Shown here piece after piece: positions 48,605 through 61,100 of a DNA stretch of 64,000 nucleotides; the stretch's first letter is position 1; each line of letters opens with the position of its first letter. Source of the DNA: Lentinula raphanica (Eukaryota > Basidiomycota > Agaricomycetes > Agaricales > Omphalotaceae); NCBI GenBank assembly GCA_027919835.1, contig JANVFP010000001.1, forward strand, positions 806,001-870,000, in the 5' to 3' direction. The position numbers were made by a program, and so were the translations under genes. The notes under the pieces were generated by a model, which saw only the letters and a list, made by a program, of their open reading frames with translations, was not told the origin of the DNA and made no database searches.

Positions 48605-50043
48605 GGTAATTTATCTAGAAGAGGAAAGATCAACATGTATCGAAATATCACTTTCTTGGATTGAGATTGACAAAAGCGCAAAGGAGGGGGAGGAAAGTTG
48701 CAAACAGTAAGTGCAGACCTTCAAGACTATTATGGTTCCTCTACAGAGATTGCAATGGAATGTTGGAAGTCGAGGTTGACAGGGTGACAGTAGGATTTTA
48801 TAAGGGTCCACTGACCTGTTCACTGCATCCCGATATAGAAGAGACGGCCATGACCTCTATCAATCCGTGCACAATATGGATCACCAATGCTCCTCCGCTT
48901 AAGGAATAGCGCTTATTCAGAGTTCGAGGGTTGTCAGCGATAAGTTATTGCGGGCGAAGCAAGTTTGCTCATGTAAGTGGATGACTTCCCGTAAGATTAA
49001 ATCGGCAAAAGATTTTTTTCAAAACGTTGTTTCATGAAGTGACAAATGAAAAACCAAAAACCAAAAATCCGAACATCCTACCCGTAAGGATGAAGGCCCT
49101 ATCAAGTTTGCCCGGAGACACATCCCAAATGAGCGTGTCAACCTGAGTCAGCCGTATTGCAAGTACGCAGGGGTCGCGACCTCTCTGTAAACATGGCGTT
49201 TGGAAAACGCCTCAAATGGATGACTTCTCGTAAGGTTAAGCGGTGAACGAGCGCCAGAACATCCAACTCACCAGGTGAAAGATATGATCAGAGCGAATCT
49301 TCGGAATAGCATGATTCAATGATGGCTCGTTCCCCGCTCGAAGTTCCGAATTTGAGACTTTTCCAGAATCCCCGCATAGGTCATATCGATCCAGATGGAT
49401 CATGGAACACGGTATGGGTTATGAAGTAAGACGAACATCTCCCGTGAATCTTCCAAGCCAGGATCATTCGAATTCGTTTGAGTCTCAAAGACTTCCTAGT
49501 ACCTACTACATACTATCACAAATCAGTTGCGGGTTTCACGGCAGACCGGACATGGAGAGTCTCCCATATTTGAAAGGAGTTGGACTCATCCTTTGAAGGA
49601 AATCAACCCTTCTTGGAACTACTACTGACTATGCGACATTCTTGCTGTGGCACCGAGTTCTACATTCTACGGTCTACCATGGGATCCCTCAAAACTTCAT
49701 ACTATCCATCTGCTCGGATAAGGTCATGGTCAACCGTCAGCCACGAATCGAAACTCTCCGAGAGTACTTAGTCAAAAGTTGGGTACATAATGCATGCAAA
49801 GTACTATGTGGTATCTTTCCGGTTCTCTATGTGATATATGAGAGAGGTCACAGGCTATAAGAGCGGAGTTGAAGCAACAAAGTTTAATGCAGCAATGGGA
49901 GCAGAAAGCAACACATCATCTACAGTAGACTAATAATAGCTGGTCAAAGAAGGATACAAACGAAACATTAGATAGAATTGAGTGACTAGATTTCGGAAAG
50001 AGAGTTGCAGCGAACACTTGCTACAATCGTGGTTGATCAACGT
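48605..50043. other. Intergenic region between family members 1 and 2
   Basis: No gene is supported in 1.4 kb. A ~24-bp direct repeat, TGGATGACTTCCCGTAAGAT at 48978 and TGGATGACTTCTCGTAAGGT at 49217, marks a locally duplicated segment. Part of the leader of member 1 resembles sequence near 55030-55090. Confidence 0.35.
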
Positions 50044-51012
50044 TCAATGCAAACGCTGATGTTGATTGTGCGAATTGCACAATGGACAAGGTTTCATGCC
50101 CTTTATCAACGCCGCTTGCTGGTAGAGTTGGTCCTCATTAGAGAACTTGATTCCTCCGGAAATGAATATATCATGGACTGGACATAATGTGTGCATTTCA
50201 GAGGAAAGGTCCGGAGAGATATTGGGTTGGTCTTCCTCCTTGTTCACGGAGAGGCTATGATCTCCACTGGATGAAGAGGACGTGTTCCACAATTCTTCCT
50301 GAGTGGAGAGATACACGCACTCTGGAGAGGACTGATCTGGAGCGACTTCGGGAGCAGGAGATAGGTTGTTTGTTATGGTCATGCATTCATCGCGGTTGTG
50401 GAATTGACCACCCAAGAGATTATTCTGGTCTCCTCTCTCATCATTGGCAGACACACGACTAGCATCAGCCATCATCAGATTAGGGCCAAGGGCGTCATGA
50501 TTAGGGCCAAGGGCGTTGTACACGATTTGAGCTGACAGATGGGATATCGGGAGAGGAGTACATTGTGTGGATGACGGAGTCTCATGGTCAGCAGGAGCAT
50601 GGTCTGAATCAGTCAAAAACGGGGGTAGTCAGTTCTAGAAAAGATTTCTGTAGAGACGCTTGGCACCTGTTGGTATGGATTTCTTCAGGTCTGCATTGAA
50701 CCGCTCTGCAAGCCTCGTGGTTTTCCCAAGAATACCTTCAGCCTCTAATTCATCTCGCATATTCTTGAGGATGTGTCCTCCTTTGAGGAAACCCTCAGGT
50801 AAGGAATCATCCCAAAGGTGTGAAAAGATCCACAGCCCATTGTAGCGGGAGGATTTGTGCCGTGATTGCTGCAGAGTGTTTTGGATAACTGTATGCTCAT
50901 AAGCTTGATTCTCATTATCAAATATTTCATGAAGACGAATGATGTGGTCAGGGGGTAGCCTTGACTTTTTCACTTCCGGATTGCTTTGGAAAGTGCCTTG
51001 GTAGCTCGTCAT
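50044..51012 (-). CDS. Unrecognised two-exon family protein, member 2
   Basis: Exon 1 (51012-50667) and exon 2 (50603-50044) join over a 63-nt intron in phase 1 to give 301 aa. Exon 1 has the same helical layout as member 1: LHEIFDNENQAYEHTVIQNT, then LWIFSHLWDDSLPEGF, then NMRDELEAEGIL and ERFNADLKKS. Shared positions include IFDN/LFDN, A-x-x-H, W and P-x-G/P-G-M. Exon 2 is Ser/Asp/Glu-rich, contains a small repeat (ALGPNHDALGPN, from a 20-bp tandem DNA repeat near 50483-50518) and ends with a CPLC pair and a His/Gln-rich tip. Function is unknown. The ATG at 51012 follows TTCACC, a good context. The longer reading upstream begins only with GTG. Confidence 0.55.
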
Positions 51013-52319
51013 GGTGAATCTTTGAATGCAGAGATGAGGTCTTATGGAATGAACATTCAACAAGAGAAGGCTCACCAATACCGAATAACAACAAGGAGGT
51101 GCAGACGGCGTAAAATGTCGAAAGGTGCAACACAATGTTGGTATAAATACGGGAGGAGGAGACGCAGGAAGGCATGCCTTTTCAAGATACCACCAAGGTG
51201 ATCTGTGCAGACTCGGAGATGACTTCAAAGAGCTATCAACAACTTCAGCTTTGTCCACGATCTTCCGCCAACTTGACCAGAGTGGGATGATCCACAACAC
51301 CAAAATGTCAATGATATAAGTAAGGCCTAAATTGTCATGAGAAGCAATACAAAATCCGAAGGAACATATTAGTGTTATGCTGAACACTATACCAAGTAAG
51401 AAGCCAAAAGCCTGTTACCTTCTCGGGCTAATCCAGGCCCTATGGGGAAAAGAAAGTAGAAGCAGTCGCAACATGCGAAAGGAGAGCTGGTGGCGACTGT
51501 TCCAGTAAGCGAGGGAAGCTGAGAGAAGGTCCTTCCCGTGGCCTTGAAAAGTTGAAAACCTGGAACAAATTCAAGGCCCGATTACGAACTGAATATATCT
51601 TCTAGTGGTCTAACAGCTCAGATTGTACTTTTTAAGAAGAACGAAGCTGAATCAATGAAAAATGCTCACATCTCTTGTACACATGGGCATTCATCCTCTC
51701 TCGAATGCGGCAAATTGAGACTACTTCCCTTCGAGCTGGAGAACATACCGATAGTCAAAATGTGCGATGGAGAGATGGTAGACAGAAGTGCTGCATTCGG
51801 ATCGAACTCATGAGCTTGTGATATCAGCCGGATTGACAAAAGCATGCGAATAAGGTTTCCCTACTCGGTGGCGCACCCTGGGTGCACTTCATGTTCCATA
51901 AAGTTTGAAAGGAAGAAATGAGAGATATGGACTGTTTTGCAATTTCAAGGGACAGTCCGTTTTTTTTTTCATTGAGTGCACTTCACACATAGTCCTGCCC
52001 TATATTTGAGATCTAGTAACTTTGAAAGTGCTTTGGGATGCCCAGAAATTGCAATATCACTACCACTGCTAGCCGACTTGTTCATACTATGGGTAGGCAA
52101 AGTAGAACGCTGTGTGTCGCATTACAGCATGCTGATCTGCATGAAGAAGGAAAGAATAGAGTCAAAAAACATACTGACGATTCAATAAAGCATACTCACT
52201 TAGCAACTAAGGTTCATCAATTGAATAGCTACTGACCAAATGAATCTTAATTCTTGTCCAAATCGATTCGGATAAGCTGCCTTGACCCATCACAGTGACA
52301 TAAGGAAAAAAAAGGACTT
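51013..52319. other. Intergenic region
   Basis: About 1.3 kb with no supported gene. A hydrophobic reading immediately upstream of member 2 lacks an ATG and is taken as leader. A T-run lies at 51960-51969. Confidence 0.35.
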
Positions 52320-53020
52320 GAGCAAGGGCAGACCTGGTTGAAGGACAGACCGGTAGTATGGTTGTCAGGTGTGCCTGGAAATCACTCAAGTCCCAAGTTC
52401 GGGTCTAAGGTCATATTGGAAAACTCATTACCCATGAAAGCCCACGAGTTTTCCAAAAGTAGAGTTATATCTGACCTCCAGGTGGTGTCTGTACCTCTGG
52501 CCAAGAAAACGGTCGTCGAAGAGATCATTTACACAGTCTTCCATTATCAAAATCCATCGTCGGATTGGAAGGGGCAGCAAAGGTATCTGAAGATGAACTC
52601 GTCTGAGAGAGGAATGAGGACGTCTTGGTCATCAAATAGTTCTGGACAAGATATGAGCCTCATTGCGAGAAATAGGTCGGCGGTGAATAGGTACCATGCA
52701 TAGGTACCGGGAACGAGGAAGGAAGGAAGGAAGTTACACGGCTCCACCAAAGGTGGGGTCCCAGCCGGGGAGTTCGGAAATTGATGGTAAAGTAGCGCCA
52801 GCTTTACATATAACAGCATCAGCTCTGCAAGAACTTGAAATGGCAGGATCGTGCGCTATGCTAGTAGTTTGAATTTCGGAGTAGCGCTTGCCTCCAAGGC
52901 ACGTTAGAATCCCGCAGGTGGAGATCTGGATGGGCAGGATCATTTACAGCTAGTCTGCTCGGTCTCCAAATTCATCTGAGGGTAATCAAGACTACGTGCA
53001 CGAGAATGTCATCACAGAAG
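52320..53020 (-). pseudogene. Decayed copy related to family member 1, second-exon part
   Basis: DNA here resembles the second exon of the gene at 47391-48604. 52330-52400 (GGTTGAAGGACAGAC, ATGGTTGTCA, CCGAGTTCG-like) matches 47449-47515. 52893-52990 (CCAAGGCACGTTAGAATC, GGTGGAGATCTGGAT, GGTCTCCAAATTCAT) matches 47970-48070 in the same order. No continuous frame spans it and the first-exon domain is not visible, so it is probably a broken duplicate. Confidence 0.45.
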
Positions 53021-54269
53021 GTCAGAGACGGAGGCAAGTGATTACACACATGACACATGAATGAACTTGTACAGCCAGCCCATGATTTTTCCGAGACTAT
53101 TGTTTCTTCGCGTCGAGACGCCTTTCCCTTTGGCCTTTCCTGACGGTTGCCCAAGTTTGGAGTCAAGAGTATTCCCGAAGTGAGATCTCGATGGTCACAG
53201 AGGACACGCCGTTGTCATTCAATGTCAGATCATCCAGTTTTGTATACGTGGAGTGGAATATGCTGACGATGATAAAACTGAAGCAGACAGTCACAAAGCT
53301 GCCACACGGAGTGGATCGCCGCGCGTATGCGTATGGATGAAGGTTGTGCTCCAGAATTTGAAGCAGGTTTGGCGAAAGGGAAAATGTGAGCAAGGCATCG
53401 ATTACAAGATATCTGATTTGTCGGCGAGCCTGGCTTCAGTGAACCTAAATGCGCAACGACCAGTGCCAACGAGCTTTGCCGGGTGGGGTTTGAGGATGGC
53501 AGAACAGCAAAAGAGGGCCAGCAGTGAAAGACCTGCTGAATACTCTTGCTTAGTTGCAAACGAAAATGCTGTGATGAAATTTGAAGATGATACAACAGCA
53601 TGTTCCAAGCCCAAGACGTGAGATTGAGAGGAAGAAAGCTGACATATGCCGGCCGACTATAGCGCACAGAATTGAGGGTTCTCTGATTTCAAGTGACAGT
53701 TTCACGATGCAGAAAAGTGAAGAGGTGAGGGCGAGATGTTGGTTGGCTGATGCCCAACGTGGTAGGACCCGACAGCACCGGTAGAATACGGAGTATGTAT
53801 GTACTGATGAAAAGATAGGTCCAATCGTAAGGGAAAGGACCAACACATACATAGTAATGCACTAAAGGAAAGAAGGGCATGTTATTGAGAGTTAAGAAAG
53901 GCGAAAAAAATATGTTCGGAATGGAGGAAAGACTGGGAGAAGGAATAAGGTTGGAGAAGATACGAGACCATTGAGTTACACGCCATGAACACTACACAGT
54001 TGGGCAGGAAAGAAACGAAACGAGAAAAGGGAAGCATATACAGCGAAGGATATAGACAAACCAAATAGGACGAAACCAACATATGGTAAGGGAAGAAACG
54101 GGAGCTGAGAGCGACAAGACTAGTGTTGACATGACTTGGCAAAGTACATCGATAGAAGGGAAATTAAAAAATGAAATGACAACGACCCTAAACGAAGGAG
54201 ATGCGAAAGAGGGAAAAGAGAGAGAGAATATCGTTTGAATCGAAGTTTGTACTATAAAAGCTTGTCGAA
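53021..54269. other. Non-coding, purine-rich stretch
   Basis: About 1.25 kb. 53860-54230 is strongly purine-rich on the plus strand. Readings at 53253-53621 (+) have no recognisable domain. 53176-53191 (AAGTGAGATCTCGATG) resembles 54995-55012, linking it to the duplicated family region. No gene is supported. Confidence 0.3.
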
Positions 54270-54880
54270 GCTGTTCAGCCTCAGCATCAACGTTGATTAT
54301 GAGAGTTGCAAATCGAACAGGGTCTCATGGCCTTGTCAACACCGCGTTCTCAGAAAGCTGCTCTTCGCCAAAACAAGGTTTGGCCTCTGAACATGAATCC
54401 ATCATGGTCTGGATATAAAAAAAGGCTTCATTTTCTCATTGGAACGATTCAGATACGAAGGGTGGGCAGGGTCTAATTCGTTCAAAGAAGAGAGAGATGG
54501 TCAACTACAGGTGACGAGCTCTGCAAAAACTCTCGCACCGTTTTCAACTAAGCGTCGCCTAAGGTCCTCGACATTGTTCATCACACCTTGGCTCAAGCTT
54601 CGAAACGACCGAAGATCGTTGACCCGACCGGAAAACCCTCAGGTTCGAAGTAATCCCAGAGGAGAGAACATATGCTGCCTATTGTAGGACTTGTTCTTCC
54701 GAAGAGATTCCTAAAGGGATTGATGATTCCCAGGTGCGTTAACCTTTTCAAAGAGGCCGTGCATAAAATGTAAGTATTCGGAGGGTATAACCGGGGGTTT
54801 GTTGAGATACCTCATGAAGTTCATAGAACTGGCCATGGTGAAAATTCGAATACAGAGGTGAAATCCTTTTTCTTTGAGGC
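54270..54880 (-). pseudogene. Decayed copy related to family member 2
   Basis: Sequence at 54283-54420 (ATCAACGTTGATTATGAGAG, then CATGGCCTTGTCAACACCGC, then ATCATGGTCTGGATATAA) parallels 50037-50190 of member 2 in order and spacing. Sequence at 54820-54860 (CATGGTGAAAATTCGAATAC) parallels the start-codon region at 51010-51035 (CATGGTGAATCTTTGAATGC). No frame stays open, so the copy is not functional as read. Confidence 0.45.
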
Positions 54881-57498
54881 GCGTCTGACATGGTCAGCGC
54901 CCTAGGGCGTCTCGACGGTACAAGTTCCGGGGACCGAGCTCAGGAGCTACCTGGAAAATGCCGGAAGATTCCCTTCGTCCTCAAGTGTACCATTCGCAGA
55001 GGTGAGATCTCGATGGTGTGAATACATTGACCAAGTGAAGACCGAGCATAAAAGGAAGGGAAGAATTGCAAAGAGTAAGCGCAGAGAATTCCACTTGTAT
55101 TATTCTTCAGACAAGAGAAGGTGCTACGAATGGACAGAATTCGGATGGGAGGAAGAGACGTAGGAGAAGGAGAAGGGGATCCTGCTTTCCTCTCTGGAGA
55201 AACCAATAGCGGTACGTAGTGGAGGCCCGAGGAGATGGATGAAGGATGAGATGGACGTTGAACTCAGAGATGCCGATGGCCTACAAGTCGCTCCTCCTGC
55301 TTTTCTCTAGACCTTGATCTACAGCATTTCCGCCTACTCGATTATAGCAAACACTGATAGGATGATAGTTCGAATGATGAGGGAGGAGGACGGGCCGGCA
55401 GAAGTGGAAAACGAGGAAAATGAATAAATTGGCGTAGACGACGAAAACCCCATCCAGGACGGCCGAGCCTGGGGCTGAACTTGTACGTCCCAGGCTCACC
55501 TCACATCGAGAAGCTTCAACGCTTTGATTGAAGATCCCCTTGCTCAACCAGGCTGGATCTTTCCTTGTTCTGGGGCGGATGGATAACCGCCGGGGACTAA
55601 CGAAGGCGGATACTGCTGACTTGCTCCTTCCCTCCCCTCGATACCATTACAGCTCCAACGTCCGTAAAGGGAACGGCCGGGACGAGAACGCGTGTTTGAG
55701 TACGAAAAGCTCGTGCGGGTCTTCGTCTATGCTGAAGACACCGCGGACGCCAGAAGAAGATGTGCAAGCAATTGTTGTGGTTGATGATGGTTGAGGCTTA
55801 GGTGAAGGCAGTGGTTTGGGTGGAGGTGGCATCCAGGTGAGCGCAGACGATGGGGCGGGATGATGCCTAATTACTGTTTCTGCTGGCATCGTAAGAACGA
55901 GCGTAGCACCATAAGAGCAATTAGAGCCATACATAACACGAACACGAGATCTAACTCGAGCTTGGATCAGTCAAAACCACAGGCGGGGTACCTAACGAAA
56001 TGACGTGTGTAAGTTCAACAGTACCGATAAAAATCCCGGAAGTTAAAAGAAAAAGGATATACAGACGAAGAGACAAAAGGAATGAACGTGGTACGTACCA
56101 CATCCCTGTCCTTGACCCTGTCCATCCTGTGCTTGACCACCCTTTGGAACCTGTAGAACTGGAAGCACACGAACTCCGAGTCTCGGGTCTTCGGACGCAA
56201 AGTTCCCAGTTCCAGTGCCAGTCAACGTGATCAGACTCTCTCTTCCGCTTCTATCTCTATCTCTTCCTCCTCCTCCTGTTACCCGTCTGTACCCACATCG
56301 ATGCCCGGAACACCGGGGACACCAGGAATGCCTCCAACGCCAGTGACACTACTCAAACTCAGCCCCATCTTGACTACCCTCAACAACGCGTTCACACTCT
56401 TGAATTTCGTAGACCCCCTTCCCAATCCCCTTTCCCTCTTTCCTCGTCTTCGTCTCATGTTCCCACACAGCGGTCGCGATCTCATCCAACGCACGCACGA
56501 GAAGCGCCGTGGTGGATTTGATGGAGTAGATTGACGCAATGAGGTATGTGAGGTATGAAGATGAGGAAGAGGATGAGTTGGATCTCGAGTTTGTCGAGTT
56601 TGTTCAATACAGATCCTGGACACAAACTAGAAACACACCGCCGTCTTCGTATATTGCTTGCACGCATGCTGCGAGTGCATAGGAGGACGAAGACGTTGAC
56701 AAAGGCAGTTTTGATTTTGAGTTGAATGGGAGTTGGATTTTGATCCTCTCCGACTTCGTCCTCATACACCCCTCTAAACACGAACACGCAGATAAGTACG
56801 AGACCACGGGAGAGGCGGAGGAACGATCTGTCTCGGCCTCGTTGTGAGTTTCTCCCGTGAGCCGTGAGAAGCTCGAGCACGCGCTCGGGCTGGCAGAAGA
56901 TAGAGAGTGGGAGGGAGAGTGGAAGGGAGATGGATGTTGGAGAGCCAGAGTATAGACGTGGCGGTAGAACGAGGAAATTAACAAGCAGGATGAGATGGAG
57001 GAGGATAATTCAAAGCCTAATTCGACCTCTCCATCCATTTCCATACCTCTCCTTCCTCCTCCTTCCTTCTCATTCTCCTCCCTCTCCCACCCTTCGACAT
57101 CTGTTTATCTCCACTTGTCCCTGCCTGCTCGAAAGTACGAGAAATTGCGGATGCCTATACCGGATCCAGACTCAGACTCATTATGAGTAGTGAGAGGTTG
57201 AGCGAGAGGATAGGATAGGTAAGAATGATCATCGTCGTCGTCGATAGGTAGATCTTTGTATTCTTGTGTTCTTGTGATAAACCTATATCAGATTGAGGTG
57301 AATTAGAACATATAAAAAGAGAAACGAGAAAGGAAGAGAGACATACCTGGCCATTACTTTGACAGTGAACTTGAGCCTAACCCTGAAGAAGATGCATACT
57401 AGGCAGAAGCAAACGCAGAATTTGTCCTTGGTTACCCATCCCTTGCATCCCCTTTCTCTCAACCCAAAAACCTTTACATCTCTCGAATCTCTCATGGA
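54881..57498. other. Unresolved stretch; possible minus-strand coding fragments
   Basis: Minus-strand readings at 55934-55647, 56880-56482 and 57044-56604 have locally protein-like segments (for example AFVNVFVLLCTRSMRASNIRR, hydrophobic, and in another frame TTALLVRALDEIATAVWEHE). I could not connect them by splice sites into one convincing gene and do not recognise a domain. The DNA is biased toward pyrimidine/purine runs, which creates long accidental frames. A real small membrane-protein gene here remains possible. Confidence 0.25.
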
Positions 57499-58199
57499 TT
57501 AGATGATGCGCGCACTTGCGAGGATTGCTTTGGGGGGACATTGGTAATCCGTCACGGTAGCTATGCCTTCTTCCCAAGGATTAGAAGAACCAGTGGACGA
57601 CGAATAACCATCCCCAGCTGAAGGATACCCAGGCCCCTGGGAGGACTGATTTAGATGAACGTCGGGAACAGGATATTGTTTGTTTGTATCGAGATAGCGT
57701 ACGTTTTCTCTACCAGGATCGTTCTGCGGCGGACCACCCATCGTCTGGTCGGGACAAGAGGCGTTATCGTACGACGATTCGGTCGCCTGATGAGCAACAT
57801 ATGGGAAGACGAAAAGTGAGCCGACGACATGTGGGAGCATGTGGGGAGGCGACAACTGGGAAGAGTGCGGGAACCCTTGTGAATTTTGATTCAGATCTGT
57901 GCGGCGAGCAGGATTCGATTCGTTCAATGGTCAACTACAGGATCAATATCTGCGTAAACTCTCGTACCGTTCTTGGAATCAAGCAACTACCACCACGTAA
58001 GCTCATCGGCCTCGTCCTGTGTCTTGACTCTTGGCCTTATCGAAGAGTTCGCGGAGACGACTTGAGCAAGGATTCAGAAGAGAGGCGGTTTTCCAGTACA
58101 GTTGATGTGAAAGCTCCTCGAGTCGTCAGAGATGAAGTACTGTGGTGCCCTACAGGTTTAGAAGTCGTCGGGATCTACAGTAGAGGCTCGAGGAAATAG
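57499..58199 (-). pseudogene. Further decayed relative of the two-exon family
   Basis: 57925-57990 (TGGTCAACTACAGG, AAACTCTCGTACCGTT) matches 54496-54548 of the copy at 54.3 kb. A minus-strand fragment RELFDKAKSQ near 58050 recalls the family's first-exon segment but runs into stops. The open reading at 57927-57499 is Ser/Pro/Gly-rich and could be the remains of a second exon. The relation rests on short similarities and is tentative. Confidence 0.3.
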
Positions 58200-61100
58200 A
58201 TTCGGAAGGATGAGGTGGACAATTACAAGTTGTTTCGGAGTTCCGCCTACTCGATGAAGAACCTCCAAGCGAGTATTCCAGCCAGACTACATAGCAGAAA
58301 GATAGGACCAGTGCGGTTTTGTAGGGTTTTGTGGTAGGCAGAACCGGGGCAGGGCCAAGCCGGCTTAGCGGTAAAGCTAGAGCGCTAAAGTCCGGCGGGC
58401 GCCGTATTGATTGGCGCTCATCTCTCATCTCTCATCTCTCATCTTCGCATACACTCATCCTGCACTTATCACCGTTGTGTATGCAAAATTCAGTCACCCC
58501 CCCACCCGTCCCTTATAAGTATCTACCGTCTAGATTTTGCAGATGCCTCAGACTTGAATATCTCGTGGGTCCATTGACAAGACTTGAACAAATCTACACA
58601 TTTCCACTAGACCATCCAGACGAGAGCCAATCTACGAGAAGTCAAGACCGTTACTTATGACAGGCCATATAGGCCAAATTAGCTCTTCTATCATAGTCAA
58701 CTCTGATTTGGTGAGCTTCTTCCCTATGTGTCTTTTGGAACTTTTGCCATGGCTCACGAGTCACTGGACCGGCCCATCGTGACTTCAGAGAGGCACGCAG
58801 AGTAGGATGTTCTTTTCAATTTACCCGATGGTCTTTCTCCTGGTAGTCTTAAACCGGCCTTAGCTATGTACACAAGCTGTGGAAGCTCTGAAGTGGCAGA
58901 AGCTGTCGAGAATGACATCAAATCATTAAATGCCAATAGTAAGGTGTGCACTTTTCGTCTCTACCTGAGAACCGCCACTCGCTGCAAAGCATTGTCAGAA
59001 AATTGCCGGAAGATCTATTCTCCATAGCTCTATCGAGATGGAGCCTCAATGAATGAAAGGCCGACATTTTTCTTTGGAGCTCAGAGTCGTACGCACAAGG
59101 TGTTTTCCATCGATCTTACTACTCTTGCAACATATCGCGGTAGGTCCAGTCCTAGCTCGGGTTTTCCCTACTCTACGGTACGTATTACATTTTATTTTTG
59201 CACGCATTGACAGGAACACTTTTTTTAGAAATGTGTGTTTCGTTTCTGGCAAAGAGAGAACTTTGAGCACGAGCTGCATAATACCCTTCACGCCTGCTGC
59301 GTGTTGCATGCCGGACCTGTGGGACCTGCTGAGAACAATGCGGAGGATATGACTCGTACTGCTAGTTGTCATGTAACCGGTGAGTCTGTTTTGTGACATA
59401 GAAGAACGAATGATGATGTACTTCCTTCCCATGAAATGCAAACGATACTTATAGCTACTGCCAAATCCAGGGTGCTAGTTTGCGCCGAAGAACAATCTTA
59501 TTCCATGACAGGTTGGCCGAAATATTCATACCCTGGGGATTCGGAATAACAACTCGTGTCCAAGATGCTTTGACCCAGAAGACACGATGAGGCAATGAGC
59601 TGCTGTCGAAACGGCATATTGAAACGCGACATCATTATTGACAGTGCGTCTCTGAGGGTTTGCAATGAGCAGTATCCGTCAGCCTAGAGCGTACACAATG
59701 CTCTGGGCTAACAGCAACCATGACATCCGAGTGGGTGAAACAGACGTTCTACTTCCTTTGTACTCCGTATATACTCGGACGCTGCCCAACAGCTTCAACG
59801 GATGTATCAAAGAACTCGATTTCAATGATTGGACTTGAAGAGTTGTATGTACCTCGCGACGCACGTCATGCTACACGATCACTACTGAATTCTCGAATTC
59901 TTTCAGTACCGATACCAGCATGGAGTAATGCTAGAGGTGCCAGGGTCTTCCTCCTACTACGGATCCGCACCTGGCCACACTCAAAGGTAGACCCTTCTGA
60001 GCCCTTATGTTGCTGAATGTGAGATTTCCTTCAAACTTATATATACCTCTCAACTGCCCCAGTCCTCGTCTGTTTCAATGACATGGAAACTGAAGTATAG
60101 GAGCAGGCACCAGTGCAGGACATGATGTATCTCCGAGTCGCCACTTTCTTGGATGCACAGATGTATTCATACCACTCGATTGGAGTTGACTCCTGGGGTA
60201 AATACATGAAGGGAGCCCGCACAGAGGTGAGTATCTCTGGCAATCTATACCCCAAGATTGATATTGACATCCGTAACTTGAGCACACGAATAACATGGGT
60301 AAGTACTTCAGATTTTAACTTAGAAGTCTTCAGACAAATATCCGCGGAATGAGATAACTCAACTCAATGATAAGAATGAACATTGAGAATACATAACGAG
60401 CTCATTCAGTCAGCGGAGTTACGAGTATTCTTCAGGAGGAAGAGAGAATATGTCAGTCATAATATATCGATACACAGTTCCGTTGAAGACTACTCTCAGG
60501 CCCAATTCACAGGTGAGTTGTGTTTTCCATGCCAGTATGTCAGAAAGACCATGGCAATCGCTTCTTTTGAGATTTTCTCGGACTCCACGCTTCAATATCA
60601 TCGCTGACATATCCTTCCAGAGGTCATTCAAACTTAGATAGTGCATTCAAGATGATTTATGAAACGGTCAGCTCGAAATATATGGGTGAATGCCAAGTGT
60701 AGCAAGGCTATGGCAACATGAGGAAAGTCATGCGATCGAGACATGTATCCGTAATCTAATGATATCGCAGTTTGAGTAAGTAGAGATCAGCAACCATAGA
60801 AAAATGAACTCGACGTCGATGAGGGCGTCGACATTGAAGTAAAAATGGTCATCGGCTCACCGTGGCATCTATGGGCGCTATTGAGGCGTCAATTTCATCA
60901 GCGCATTTCGACAACAACTGTCACCCAAACCAGGATGAGTCTCTCCAAGACTGTACTTCTCCACAAAATATCTCGCCTCCGGTGTCCGCCTGGAGCTGTC
61001 TCTGTCGGTCTAGACTGAATTTACGAGCATCACGTCCGAGTGCTCCAGCTGTCGGGTCCTCGAGTGATTTCATGATTCATCGCGCAGCCTCCCGCACACC

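Noticed and set aside
50635..51387. Longer family member 2 with a hydrophobic N-terminus
   Set aside because: The extension starts with GTG, not ATG. The internal ATG at 51012 has a good context and aligns with the start of member 1.
56482..57044. Small membrane-protein gene
   Set aside because: Overlapping readings in pyrimidine/purine-biased DNA could not be joined by splice sites into one frame. I kept it only as an unresolved stretch.
58350..58410. tRNA gene
   Set aside because: The hairpin does not fit a cloverleaf and no T-loop GGTTCGAATC-like box is present. I recognised no tRNA, rRNA or CRISPR array in the window.
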